Notes under the pieces: generated by a model
What the model was told of the DNA's origin: nothing
The model's input: only the letters and a program-made list of their open reading frames with translations
The model's database searches: none
DNA from: CALCHA01 sp035548175
Lineage (GTDB): Bacteria > Planctomycetota > Phycisphaerae > WQYP01
NCBI GenBank assembly: GCA_035548175.1
Contig: DASZTO010000030.1
Coordinates: 1 to 29,120 of the forward strand
DNA: 29,120 nt
Direction: 5' to 3'
Position numbers and translations under genes: made by a program
In this document: piece after piece, positions 1 to 7,552 of the stretch
How the letters are laid out: every line of letters starts with the position of its first letter
Numbering within the stretch: the first letter of the stretch is position 1

Positions 1-1032
1 GGCCCCCTCGTCGCTCTTCCCGGCGACCTGAACGCTCCCGCCGCCGGCACTGGCATGCACAACCCCGAACAATCCTGGGACCTGCCCCCCCTCTCCGCCA
101 AGGGTGGCAAAGAGGGCATCACCGTCATGCTGCTCGGAGGAACCCCCCTCGTCGCCACCGGCGCCGCCGGCACCCTCGAAACCGACCCACCCACTGGACC
201 AGGCAGCGAATCGCCCCCACCCGCCGCCGCCACGCCCGAAGTCCGCATCCGCTGGCAGGACAAGGACGCCCCCACCGGCACCGCCTGGACCGCCGCCACA
301 CTCGACCTTGCCAACAACAAACTCAACCTCACCTGGAACGCCGGCTTCATGCTCACCCACCCCGACGCCATCGCCACCGTCTACTGGCGACTCCGCGCCG
401 GAACCATCCTCCGCCGCGGCACCGACTCCAACGCCGCCCGCTACGAATTCCGCCCCTGGCAATCCGCCGACATCGATTTCCTCCAGGACGCGCCCGCCAT
501 CAACGCCCCCATCCCCTTCCCCGAAGACGCCACCGTCTCCGCCATCAATCTTCCCCCCGGCTGGCAGCAGGAATCCAGTGGCCAATCCACCGGCGGAACC
601 TCCACCCGCCCCGCGCTCGCCGCCACCCAGATCATCATCCTCCGCAAACCCGGCGAAGACGCCACCGCCACCCCCGAATTCGAGCTCCTCTTCCGCCAGG
701 GCCTCACCGAAGTCGCCAGCACCTACGCCCAAAAACGCCAGGCCGCCGATCAATCCCTCGCCGACGCCCAGGACGAACTCGCCGCCGCCACCCAGGCATC
801 CACCCAACCGACCAGCGCCACCGCCAACGCCGGCCAAACTCCCCAGGAAGCCCAATCCCGCATCGTCCCCCTCACCGCCCAAATCGCCCGTTACAAGCAG
901 GCGGTCGCAGGGTATAACGAACTCGAACGCTTCAACGCCGTGGTCATGCTGGGCGGAACACGCGTCGGAACCATCCATTTTGTCCGAAATCCCGCCGCCA
1001 CCGCTCCCTCATCGCAACCCACGACACGGTAA
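1..1032 (+). CDS. Unknown protein, 5' end cut by window edge
   Basis: The frame is open from the first base of the window to the TAA at 1030-1032, so the true start probably lies upstream; the first ATG inside is at 55. I do not recognise a family. The visible 343 residues begin with a Pro/Gly/Ala-rich stretch. A region of ordinary globular composition follows (for example YWRLRAGTILRRG near 375-415 of the DNA). The C-terminal third is Ala/Gln-rich and probably helical (QKRQAADQSLADAQDELAAA). No membrane segment is visible. The next gene starts 54 nt downstream on the same strand, so it may be co-transcribed with the 1012-residue protein and the Tad pilus ATPase. Codon use is strongly C-ending like its neighbours, which supports real coding. 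A pilus-related role is only a guess from position. Confidence 0.6.
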   Translation, partial: GPLVALPGDLNAPAAGTGMHNPEQSWDLPPLSAKGGKEGITVMLLGGTPLVATGAAGTLETDPPTGPGSESPPPAAATPEVRIRWQDKDAPTGTAWTAATLDLANNKLNLTWNAGFMLTHPDAIATVYWRLRAGTILRRGTDSNAARYEFRPWQSADIDFLQDAPAINAPIPFPEDATVSAINLPPGWQQESSGQSTGGTSTRPALAATQIIILRKPGEDATATPEFELLFRQGLTEVASTYAQKRQAADQSLADAQDELAAATQASTQPTSATANAGQTPQEAQSRIVPLTAQIARYKQAVAGYNELERFNAVVMLGGTRVGTIHFVRNPAATAPSSQPTTR

Positions 1033-1086
1033 GATGGCACTATCGCGGCGGGGATCGGGAGCAGGATCTTTCTCGGAAGTGCGGTT

Positions 1087-4000
1087 ATGGCCGATTATCA
1101 GCGGGTGGTGGAATACCTCAGAGACGTGCGGCAGAACGCGAACGGCCTGCCCCAGCAGGTCACCGACGAACTCACGCGCGCCGCCGAGGAATACGCCGCC
1201 CTCTGCACCACCGCCAACGACCGCCTCCGCCAATGCTCCACCTTTCTTCAGCAAGGTCTCCGCTCCGAAGCCATCCATCTCGCCGAGCAGCCTCCCAACC
1301 TCCTCGATCTCGTCGCCGCCCTTGACCTGCCCGATCCCGACGCCTGGACCGAATACTGCCAGAACAACGGCCTCGCCGTCCCGCCCGCCCTCCAGATGGA
1401 CCGCGCCACCCAACTCAATGAAGCCTACGCCCAGGGCGCCGGCCTCGACGACCTCCTCGTGACCCACCGCCGCCTCGCCCTCTCCCGCGCCCCCGTGCGC
1501 GAACGCCTCGCCGTTCTCCGCCAGATCACGGCCGCTGACACGGGCGGCAACGGCGCCTCGGGAGGCTGGGAAAAAGACGTCCGCCTCTTTGAAAAAGCCC
1601 GTCTCAAGGAACTCCCCACCGCCTTCCACCAGGCCATGCGCGAAAAAGACGAGGCCCGCATCCACGAGCTCATGACCGAAGTCCACGGCTCGCCCTGGCT
1701 CGAGCTCGTCCCCACTGATCTCGCCCAGGCCGTCTCCGACGCCGACGCCCGCTTCCGCCGCGCCGCCGCCGAATCCGAGCTCCGCCCCCTCGTCGAGCCC
1801 CTGCGAGAAGCCTTCGCCGCCCACGATCTCCCGGCCTGTCGCCGCCTCGTCGCCTATTGGAAGCAGGTCATGGAGCGCCACCAGACCGCCGACCTCGCCG
1901 CCTCCCTCGTCGATGAAGTGAAACCCGTCGTCGCCTACATCGCCGACGAAGACAAACGCGAAGCCAAGCTCAAACGCTTCCACGACGCCTGCAAAGCCTT
2001 CGGCGCCCTCCTCGATCGTGACGCCCCCGACACCGAACTCGAACCCGCGTGGGCCCGTCTCAAAGCCTTTGAAGAGCCTATCCCGCCAGATCTCGATCAG
2101 CGCTACCGCGACAAGAAAACCGCCCGCGAACGCGCCGCCTCGCGCAAGCACTGGATGCGCCTCGCCCTCGCCGCCGCCATCATCATTGTCATCGGCGGCG
2201 CCGGCGTCTTCGGTGTCATCCTCTTCCAGCAAACCCAGGCCGCCAAAGCCTGGGCCCGCCGTATCGAAGACGCCAACAACCGCCACGACCTCGCCACCGC
2301 CGACGGCCTCGTCGGCCAGGTCAAATCCCATCCCGAACTGCAAAACAACGCCGACGTCCTCGCCGCCATCAAGCACACCCGCCTCCTCCACGATGAATTC
2401 GACCGCGAACGCACCCAGGTCGCCACCCTCGTCGACGGCCTCAACACCGCCTCCGACGCCGCCGAGCAAATCATGAAACAAGGCAACGCCTCGGACGAAC
2501 AACTCGCCACCGTCTCCGGCCAGATGCAGCGCGCCTCCGATCAAGTCACCGCCGCGGGCAACTTGTCCTGGGGCGATGCCGAAGGAAAACTCGCCACCGC
2601 CATGGTCCGCTGGACGCGCGTCAGCAAAGACCTCGAACGCGCCGAATCCGCCGCCACCGAAAAAGAAATCGGCGACCTCACCGCCGGCCTCGCACGCGAT
2701 ACTCCCGATCCCGCCGTCGATCGCGCCCAGCTCGCCATGGTCTCCGACCGTCTCGCCGCCATTCGCTCCTGGTCCGGCCTCAATGCCGACGCCAAATCCG
2801 CCGCCGAAGCCCTCGGCCAGAAACTCGCCGTGCGCCAGCAAGCCTACGCCGTCGAGCAGAACGCCGCCGGCGCCGTCGAGTCCGTCCGCAACGAAGCCAC
2901 CTCCGCCGCCTCCCTCGCCAAGGCCCTCCTCGATTTCACCAGGCGCTTCCCCAACGATCCCCGCGCCGCCGACTTCAAACAAGCTGCCGCCTACACCGCC
3001 TGGGGGGAAGCCGCCGAAGCCTGGCGCCGCTCCGACATCGGCAATCCCCTCCCCGCCACCGCCGCCGAAGTCCCCAAAAAAGTCGATGCCATCCAAACCT
3101 ACCTCGCCGCCTATCCCGGCACCCCCCTCAAGGCCGGCCTCCAAAATTACGTCGATTGGCTCAAACGCTTCGCCGCCGCCGTCCCCGAACGTGCCGCCTC
3201 CACCACCGCCCCGGGCGGACCCGCCGAAGCCCTCGGCTCCTGGGACCTCGCCCTCAGCGACTTCTTCGCCAACCCCCTGCTCTCTCAGCTCCAATACATG
3301 GAACGCTCCGACGGCCGCCGCTTCTACGTGATGGGTGACATCAAACGCCAGGACCTCAAAATCCAGGACCAGGTCACCGTCGTTTTCCAGGCCCTCGATC
3401 CCAAAGACGCCTCCAAGCGCGTCCCCGTCCTCGTCGATCCCCCGCTCAAGCTCATCACCGAAACGCCCTTGCCCGCGCCGCACACCAAGCTCGTCCAGGC
3501 CCTCGCCCAGGAAATCAACCAGATCGATCCCACCAACTGGGAAACCTGGGGCATCGAAGCCGCCGAACGCATCCGCAACGCCGAAGACCTCGACATCGTC
3601 GTCCGCGCCGTGCTCCTCCAGCGCATCCTCAAAGCCGAACTCCAGATCGCCGGACCCGAAGTCGGCGACATCTACGGCCCCACCATGGCCAGCCTCGAAA
3701 AACAAAAACCCGACGACGTTCCCTGGCTCGATCCTTCCGCCGTCCCCGACAACACCAAGCGCGACCTCGCCTCCATTTTCGCCGCCATGCCCTCCGCCGA
3801 TTCCGCCAAGGCCCAGATCGCCAAAAACCGCGCCGCCATGCTCCGCATCGTCAAGTTCGACATCACCGGCCTCGGCGTGCTGCTCAAACAATCCGATCAA
3901 TGGACCGTTGTCGCCAAAGCCGCGCTCCCGCCCACCGGCGTGCTCTACACCGTCCTCCCCGGCGAAGGTGCCTCCGCCACCGGTGAAGTCGCCACCACCG

Positions 4001-4125
4001 GCCCCGCCGCCGTTCCCGGCGCTCTCCTGCAAATCGGAACCGTGGACCAAGGCAAAGCCACCGTTGACGCAGCCACCGCCTCCCGCGCCCCCCAAGGCAG
4101 CATCGTCTACATCCTCGCCCCCTAA
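1087..4125 (+). CDS. Large single-pass membrane protein of unknown function upstream of cpaF
   Basis: This 1012-residue protein has no family I can name. Residues 1 to about 350 are soluble, charged and mostly helical, with no signal peptide, and end in a basic stretch (RERAASRKHW). One clear membrane helix follows at about 358-381 (ALAAAIIIVIGGAGVFGVIL). The remaining 630 residues are Ala-rich and helical (about 390-640), then more globular with an apparent beta-rich part from about 710 on. By the positive-inside rule the N-terminal half should be cytoplasmic and the C-terminal half periplasmic. The start at 1087 has a plausible purine-rich site (GGAAG) about 7 nt upstream. It ends 60 nt before cpaF, so a link with the Tad pilus machine is possible, perhaps as a scaffold across the inner membrane, but that is inference from position only. 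Confidence 0.75.
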   Translation: MADYQRVVEYLRDVRQNANGLPQQVTDELTRAAEEYAALCTTANDRLRQCSTFLQQGLRSEAIHLAEQPPNLLDLVAALDLPDPDAWTEYCQNNGLAVPPALQMDRATQLNEAYAQGAGLDDLLVTHRRLALSRAPVRERLAVLRQITAADTGGNGASGGWEKDVRLFEKARLKELPTAFHQAMREKDEARIHELMTEVHGSPWLELVPTDLAQAVSDADARFRRAAAESELRPLVEPLREAFAAHDLPACRRLVAYWKQVMERHQTADLAASLVDEVKPVVAYIADEDKREAKLKRFHDACKAFGALLDRDAPDTELEPAWARLKAFEEPIPPDLDQRYRDKKTARERAASRKHWMRLALAAAIIIVIGGAGVFGVILFQQTQAAKAWARRIEDANNRHDLATADGLVGQVKSHPELQNNADVLAAIKHTRLLHDEFDRERTQVATLVDGLNTASDAAEQIMKQGNASDEQLATVSGQMQRASDQVTAAGNLSWGDAEGKLATAMVRWTRVSKDLERAESAATEKEIGDLTAGLARDTPDPAVDRAQLAMVSDRLAAIRSWSGLNADAKSAAEALGQKLAVRQQAYAVEQNAAGAVESVRNEATSAASLAKALLDFTRRFPNDPRAADFKQAAAYTAWGEAAEAWRRSDIGNPLPATAAEVPKKVDAIQTYLAAYPGTPLKAGLQNYVDWLKRFAAAVPERAASTTAPGGPAEALGSWDLALSDFFANPLLSQLQYMERSDGRRFYVMGDIKRQDLKIQDQVTVVFQALDPKDASKRVPVLVDPPLKLITETPLPAPHTKLVQALAQEINQIDPTNWETWGIEAAERIRNAEDLDIVVRAVLLQRILKAELQIAGPEVGDIYGPTMASLEKQKPDDVPWLDPSAVPDNTKRDLASIFAAMPSADSAKAQIAKNRAAMLRIVKFDITGLGVLLKQSDQWTVVAKAALPPTGVLYTVLPGEGASATGEVATTGPAAVPGALLQIGTVDQGKATVDAATASRAPQGSIVYILAP

Positions 4126-4137
4126 AAAATTCCAAGC

Positions 4138-4174
4138 TTTCGTGTACTTCGTGTTTTTCGTGGCCATTTACGTC
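4138..4174. repeat. Dispersed cttcgtg-type repeat, copy 1
   Basis: The 60-nt gap between the 1012-residue gene and cpaF is largely made of the motif TTCGTG repeated three times, ending in TTTCGTGGCCATTTACGTC (4156-4174). The same 19 bases occur exactly at 14555-14573. The complement reads as Lys-Thr-rich peptides (ATKNTKYTK), typical of short interspersed repeats that I associate with Planctomycetes and similar genomes. It lies outside coding sequence here, directly upstream of the cpaF start region. Confidence 0.75.
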
Positions 4175-4185
4175 TGAAGCAACCC

Positions 4186-5406
4186 ATGACCCAGCGATCC
4201 GATTCCCCCGGCAAACAAGTCGTTCGCGCCGCCCGCACGCGCACCACCGCGCCCGCCGAACCCGCAGCGCCGTCCATCGCCGTCGGCACCGGCACCCACG
4301 TCGCCTTCGAAGCCGCCCTCGAATTCTTCCTCGCCCCCCTGCTCCCCTTCCTCCGCGATTCCGAAGTCACTGAAATCATGGTCAACGGACCCGAAAAAAT
4401 TTACGTCGAACGCCGTGGCCGCGTCGAGCTCACCCGCGCCCGCTTCGATGCCGAATCCGACGTCCAGGCCGCCGCCAACAATATCGCCCAATTCGTTGGC
4501 CAGACCCTCACGCAGGAACGCCCCCTCCTCGATGGCCGCCTCCCCGACGGCTCCCGCGTCTGCATCGTCCTCAGCCATGCCGGCGGTCTCGCCGCTTCCG
4601 GAACCCACATCAACATCCGCCGCTTCGGCCGCGCCACCGGTACCCCCGAGTTCCTCCTCGAAAAAGGCGCGCTCACTCCCATGGCCCTCGAATTCCTCTC
4701 CCTCTGCGTCAAAGCCCGCCAGAACATCCTCGTCGCCGGCGGCGCAGGTTCCGGCAAAACCACCCTCGTCAACGTCCTCACCGGCGCCTTCGATGAACAC
4801 GAACGCGTCGTCGTCATCGAAGACACCCGCGAGCTCCAGGTCCAACGCCCCCACGTCGTCCAGATGGAAGCACGCCCCGCCGACGCCTACGGCCGCGGCC
4901 AGATCACCGTCCGTGAACTCTTCGTCACCGCACTCCGCATGCGCCCCGACCGCCTCGTCGTCGGCGAAGTCCGCCGCGGCGAAGCACTCGACATGATCCA
5001 GGCCATGACCTCCGGCCATCACGGCTCCCTCACCACCCTCCACGCCTCCAGCCCCCTCGACGCCTGCCACCGCCTCGAAACCATGGCCCTCATGGCCGAC
5101 GTCGGCATCCCCCTCTTCGCTCTCCGGCGCCAGGTCGCCTCCGCCATCGACGTCATCGTCCAAACCGCCCGCCTCGCCACCGGCCGCCGCCTCGTCACCA
5201 GCATCGCCGAAGTTGACTTCGACGACGCTGCCCAGAACTACGTCATCAACGAAATTTTCCGCATGCCCGCCCATCCACCCGTGGAGGGCGAGGATCCCGT
5301 CGCCCAATGGACCGGCCACCGCTCCCAATTGCTCGGCCACCTCCGCCAGGAAGGCCTCGACCAATGGATCCAGCACACCCGCCACATGCTCGACTCCGCC
5401 GACTAA
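4186..5406 (+). CDS. cpaF: Tad/Flp pilus secretion ATPase, CpaF/TadA family
   Basis: This is the hexameric cytoplasmic ATPase that powers assembly of Tad (Flp) pili; its family is the type II/IV secretion GspE/VirB11-like ATPases. The 406 residues contain an N-terminal domain from about 50 (LRDSEVTEIMVNGPEKIYVE is the usual signature). The Walker A motif GAGSGKT is at 186-192 with Lys191. An Asp/Glu box follows (VVIEDTRELQ), then the Walker B region with VVGEVRRGEA, and the His box GHHGSLTTLHA. Length fits the short planctomycete-type members, which lack a long N-terminal receiver-like extension. The first 40 residues are low-complexity and probably disordered. It lies after a dispersed repeat and before a hairpin repeat plus a likely promoter, so it may be transcribed separately from the pilin genes. 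The expected partners tadB and tadC do not follow it. Confidence 0.95.
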   Translation: MTQRSDSPGKQVVRAARTRTTAPAEPAAPSIAVGTGTHVAFEAALEFFLAPLLPFLRDSEVTEIMVNGPEKIYVERRGRVELTRARFDAESDVQAAANNIAQFVGQTLTQERPLLDGRLPDGSRVCIVLSHAGGLAASGTHINIRRFGRATGTPEFLLEKGALTPMALEFLSLCVKARQNILVAGGAGSGKTTLVNVLTGAFDEHERVVVIEDTRELQVQRPHVVQMEARPADAYGRGQITVRELFVTALRMRPDRLVVGEVRRGEALDMIQAMTSGHHGSLTTLHASSPLDACHRLETMALMADVGIPLFALRRQVASAIDVIVQTARLATGRRLVTSIAEVDFDDAAQNYVINEIFRMPAHPPVEGEDPVAQWTGHRSQLLGHLRQEGLDQWIQHTRHMLDSAD

Positions 5407-5414
5407 AAAGCCCC

Positions 5415-5437
5415 TGGCACGGGCGTCCCGCCCGTGA
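5415..5437. repeat. GC-rich hairpin repeat, copy 1
   Basis: Immediately after the cpaF stop, CACGGGCG (5418-5425) and CGCCCGTG (5429-5436) form a perfect 8-bp stem with a TCC loop. The same sequence, with one stem change, lies at 12084-12103 on the far side of the pilus locus. There is no T tract, so it is better read as a small dispersed repeat than as an intrinsic terminator, although it could still slow transcription or stabilise the cpaF 3' end. Confidence 0.7.
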
Positions 5438-5499
5438 CGGCCCGCAGGCCGCCGCCATAAAAGCGCCGCCCCTCGCCACTGCCCCTCGCACAAAAAATC

Positions 5500-5528
5500 T
5501 TGCCGCCCCCACACTTCGAGTATATTTT
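5500..5528 (+). promoter_or_regulatory. Candidate sigma-70-like promoter for the pilin operon
   Basis: TTGCCG (5500-5505) is followed after 17 nt by TATTTT (5523-5528), inside an AT-rich island (TATATTTTATATC) that stands out in very GC-rich surroundings. A strong ribosome binding site AGGAG (5551-5555) and the ATG at 5564 follow. The position, between cpaF and the coiled-coil/pilin genes, fits a separate transcription start. The -35 match is only moderate, and spacing of 15 nt to TATATT is equally possible. Confidence 0.4.
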
Positions 5529-5563
5529 ATATCAACATTTCCACGGGGTAAGGAGAAACCGCG

Positions 5564-6202
5564 ATGAAGCTCTGGATTATCGGCCTGGTCATCCTCGCCC
5601 TCGGCGCTCCCGCAAGTTCAGCCTTTGCCCAGGCCGGCCCCGGCAAGAACGGCCCTGCCCTCCCCGGCTCCCAGGCGAAACTCGCCGAGGCCCGGGAAAA
5701 ACTCATCGCCGATCAAGACAAGCTCGACGAGATGATGAAGCACCGCCAGGAGCTCTTCGAAAAATCTCCCGAGTATATCGCCGCCCAGAAAGCCTTTGAC
5801 GACGCCCAGGCCGCCGACAAGGATGCCCGCGCGAAGGTGCTCGCCGAACTCGCCAAGCAGCCCGGCTACCAGTCCGCCAAGACCCGCGCGGATGCCGCCG
5901 ACGCCGCCGCCAAAAACGGTGGCCCCGATCTCGCCCAGGCCGCTCTGACCGCCGACGGCGTCGTCTCAAAACTCGAAAACGCCGCCCTCTCCAGTGACGA
6001 CAACGTCAAGACCGCCGACGCCGCCCTCAAGAAAGCCCGCGAAGCCGTTCAGAAACTCAAAGACGACAATGACATGAAAATCAAATATGACGACCACATG
6101 GTCGCCCAGCGCGACGACATCAAAAAAGATCAGGAAACCGTCGCCGCCTGGGAAGCACGCGTCGCCACCCTCTCCGCCAAGCCCGCACGTAAAAAGAAAT
6201 GA
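5564..6202 (+). CDS. Secreted coiled-coil protein of unknown function (paralogue A)
   Basis: The 212-residue protein opens with a clear signal peptide (MKLWIIGLVILALGAP, probable cleavage after SAFAQA near residue 24), so it should be periplasmic or cell-surface. The remainder is almost entirely charged and Ala-rich heptad-like sequence with a basic tail (KPARKKK). The start is fixed by AGGAG at 5551-5555, 8 nt upstream. A protein of the same architecture is encoded on the opposite strand at 11373-12059. The two share a core: SPEYIAAQKAFDDAQ here and SPELKAAQKAVDEGV there, followed in both by QPGY/QSPAY. Its stop codon overlaps a possible ATG at 6199, but the pilin downstream more likely starts at 6271. 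It may be a periplasmic accessory of the Tad pilus; that is inference from position and the paired arrangement. Confidence 0.8.
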   Translation: MKLWIIGLVILALGAPASSAFAQAGPGKNGPALPGSQAKLAEAREKLIADQDKLDEMMKHRQELFEKSPEYIAAQKAFDDAQAADKDARAKVLAELAKQPGYQSAKTRADAADAAAKNGGPDLAQAALTADGVVSKLENAALSSDDNVKTADAALKKAREAVQKLKDDNDMKIKYDDHMVAQRDDIKKDQETVAAWEARVATLSAKPARKKK

Positions 6203-6270
6203 GCCCCTCGCCCCCTTCCCCCATGACACGCGAATCCCGTACCACCCGCTCCACAGGGTATAATCCTCCC

Positions 6271-6447
6271 ATGCACCCCTCGCTCCAACTCCCCCGCCGC
6301 CGCCGTCTCGGCGGTTCCTCCATCGAATACATGATGATCCTCGCCCTCGTCGTCATCCCCTTGGCACTCCTCGTCCCCCTCATCACCCGCATGGTCGCCA
6401 CCTATGGCGAACGCATTTTCGCCGTCATCCGCTGGCCCTTCGGCTGA
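6271..6447 (+). CDS. flp: Flp-type prepilin, first copy
   Basis: The 58-residue product has a short basic leader (MHPSLQLPRRRRLG) and the Flp cleavage motif G/XXXXEY: Gly14, then GSSIEY with Glu19 at +5 and Tyr20 at +6. A long hydrophobic helix follows (MMILALVVIPLALLVPLI) and a short C-terminal tail, with almost no head domain. This is the major-pilin architecture of Tad systems. It should be cleaved in the inner membrane by the TadV-like peptidase encoded at 6788-7552. The frame is open back to an ATG at 6199 that overlaps the previous stop, but that start would give an atypical Pro/Ser-rich leader; the ATG at 6271 gives a normal leader length. A TATAAT sequence at 6259-6264 lies just before the start, too close to serve as its promoter unless translation is leaderless. 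Confidence 0.85.
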   Translation: MHPSLQLPRRRRLGGSSIEYMMILALVVIPLALLVPLITRMVATYGERIFAVIRWPFG

Positions 6448-6538
6448 CCATTAGGAAACCCGACTGCCGATAGGTAACATAAGGCACGTTCACACGTGTA
6501 GCGTGGGGCGGGAATCGAAACCTGAGAGCGAGGCGCGC

Positions 6539-6736
6539 ATGGTTAAACGGATGTTGGAAACGCTGCAAAAACTCGACCGCGACGACGCCGGCGCCATGTC
6601 CGTCGAAAAAATCCTCATCCTCGCCATCATCGCCCTCCCCATCCTCATCGTCCTGCTCCTCTTCCGCCAGAAAATCGAAGGCTGGTTCAATCAGCAAAGC
6701 AGCACCCTCGATTCCACCAACAACAACGGCGGCTGA
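6539..6736 (+). CDS. Flp-type prepilin, second copy
   Basis: The 65-residue product has a leader ending DRDDAG, cleavage expected after Gly18, and AMSVEK with Glu23 at +5; Lys replaces the usual Tyr at +6. The hydrophobic helix ILILAIIALPILIVLLLF and a short polar tail rich in Ser, Asn and Gly follow. I chose the ATG at 6539 because GAGG lies about 8 nt upstream; a GTG at 6503 would add 12 residues. It lies 91 nt after the first pilin and 51 nt before the peptidase gene. The two pilins are not close copies, so one may be the major pilin and the other a minor or alternative subunit. Confidence 0.8.
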   Translation: MVKRMLETLQKLDRDDAGAMSVEKILILAIIALPILIVLLLFRQKIEGWFNQQSSTLDSTNNNGG

Positions 6737-6787
6737 CACCCGCGCCGGAACCCACGGGGCACGGGGCGAAAAAGTCGGGGTTAAACC

Positions 6788-7552
6788 ATGATCGACGGGC
6801 CGGCCACCATGGTCGACGATGCACCGCCACCACTCCAAGCCGCCCAATCCCCGCGCGCCGCCGCCTTCCCCCCCTCCCTCTGGACCGCCACCTGGACCCT
6901 CCTCCTCAGCGCCGCCGCACTCCTCGCACTCCTCCAAACCCGCGCCTCCCACGGCCTCGCCGGCAACTTTGTCGGCATCCTCACCCTCCTCATCTGCGCA
7001 CTCGCCGCCCTCTTCGACGCCTGGACCGCCCGCATCCCCAACCGCCTCACCTACATCGCCATCCTTGCCGGTCTCGCCCTCAACGCCCTCGCCGGCGCCT
7101 CCACCCACTTCCCCGCCCCCACCGGCGACATCCTCCAACGCTGGCTCTCCGCCGCCGGCCCCGCTGAAAGCCTCCTGGGCTTCGCCCTCTGCGCCGCCGC
7201 CGGACTCGCCGCCTTCATCGTCGCACGCGTCGGCGGCGGTGATGTCAAACTCCTCGCCGCCGTCGGCGCCCTCCTGGGCATCTCGCAAACCGTCGAAGTC
7301 CTCGTCGCCGCCCTCTCCGTCGCCGTCCTCTACGCCCTCCTCAACCTCCTCATCGCCGGCCGCCTCAACCTCGCCGCGCGCCTCGCCGCCTGCCGCATCC
7401 TCGAACTCCTCTACCTCCGCAAACTCCACCTCCCCGACGAAGAACCCGCCAAAGCCCTCTCCGTCCCCATGGCCGTCCCCCTCGCCCTCGGCGTCGCCAT
7501 CGCCCAATTCCTCCAACTACGCACCCTCGCCTCCGGAGGAATCCACCCATGA
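6788..7552 (+). CDS. tadV: Prepilin peptidase, TadV/CpaA type (A24 aspartyl protease)
   Basis: This is the membrane protease that removes the leader from Flp prepilins and pseudopilins. Both A24 aspartate motifs are visible: the first in LFDAWTARIPNRLTY (Asp near residue 78) and the second in GGGDVKLLAAVGALLG (Asp near residue 152). The 254 residues hold several membrane helices. There is no N-terminal methyltransferase domain of the PilD type, as is normal for TadV. The first 35 residues are Pro/Ala-rich and not part of the family core. Its stop overlaps the start of the next gene by 4 nt (ATGA), indicating translational coupling with the TadE-like protein. It lies directly after its two likely substrates and before three more. 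Confidence 0.9.
   Translation: MIDGPATMVDDAPPPLQAAQSPRAAAFPPSLWTATWTLLLSAAALLALLQTRASHGLAGNFVGILTLLICALAALFDAWTARIPNRLTYIAILAGLALNALAGASTHFPAPTGDILQRWLSAAGPAESLLGFALCAAAGLAAFIVARVGGGDVKLLAAVGALLGISQTVEVLVAALSVAVLYALLNLLIAGRLNLAARLAACRILELLYLRKLHLPDEEPAKALSVPMAVPLALGVAIAQFLQLRTLASGGIHP

Noticed and set aside
104..1462. Pro/Ser-rich frame overlapping the first two genes
   Set aside because: Its composition is that of an out-of-frame reading of C-rich codons, and it crosses a gene boundary.
1009..4167. A 1052-codon open frame antisense to the 1012-residue gene
   Set aside because: It mirrors a real gene in a very GC-rich region, gives a Gly/Glu/Asp-rich product of no family, and spans the non-coding repeat and gap at its ends. 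The same applies to the long antisense frames opposite secDF, the TadG-like gene and gnd.
5415..5437. Hairpin after cpaF as an intrinsic terminator
   Set aside because: It has no T tract and recurs elsewhere in a non-terminating position, so it is listed as a repeat.
6259..6264. Perfect TATAAT just before the first pilin
   Set aside because: It is only 7 nt from the start codon and has no -35 partner; transcription would be leaderless. Kept only as a remark.
6199..6270. Upstream start for the first Flp pilin overlapping the previous stop
   Set aside because: The added residues are Pro/Ser/Thr-rich and would give an atypical leader; the ATG at 6271 gives a normal basic leader before the G/XXXXEY site.
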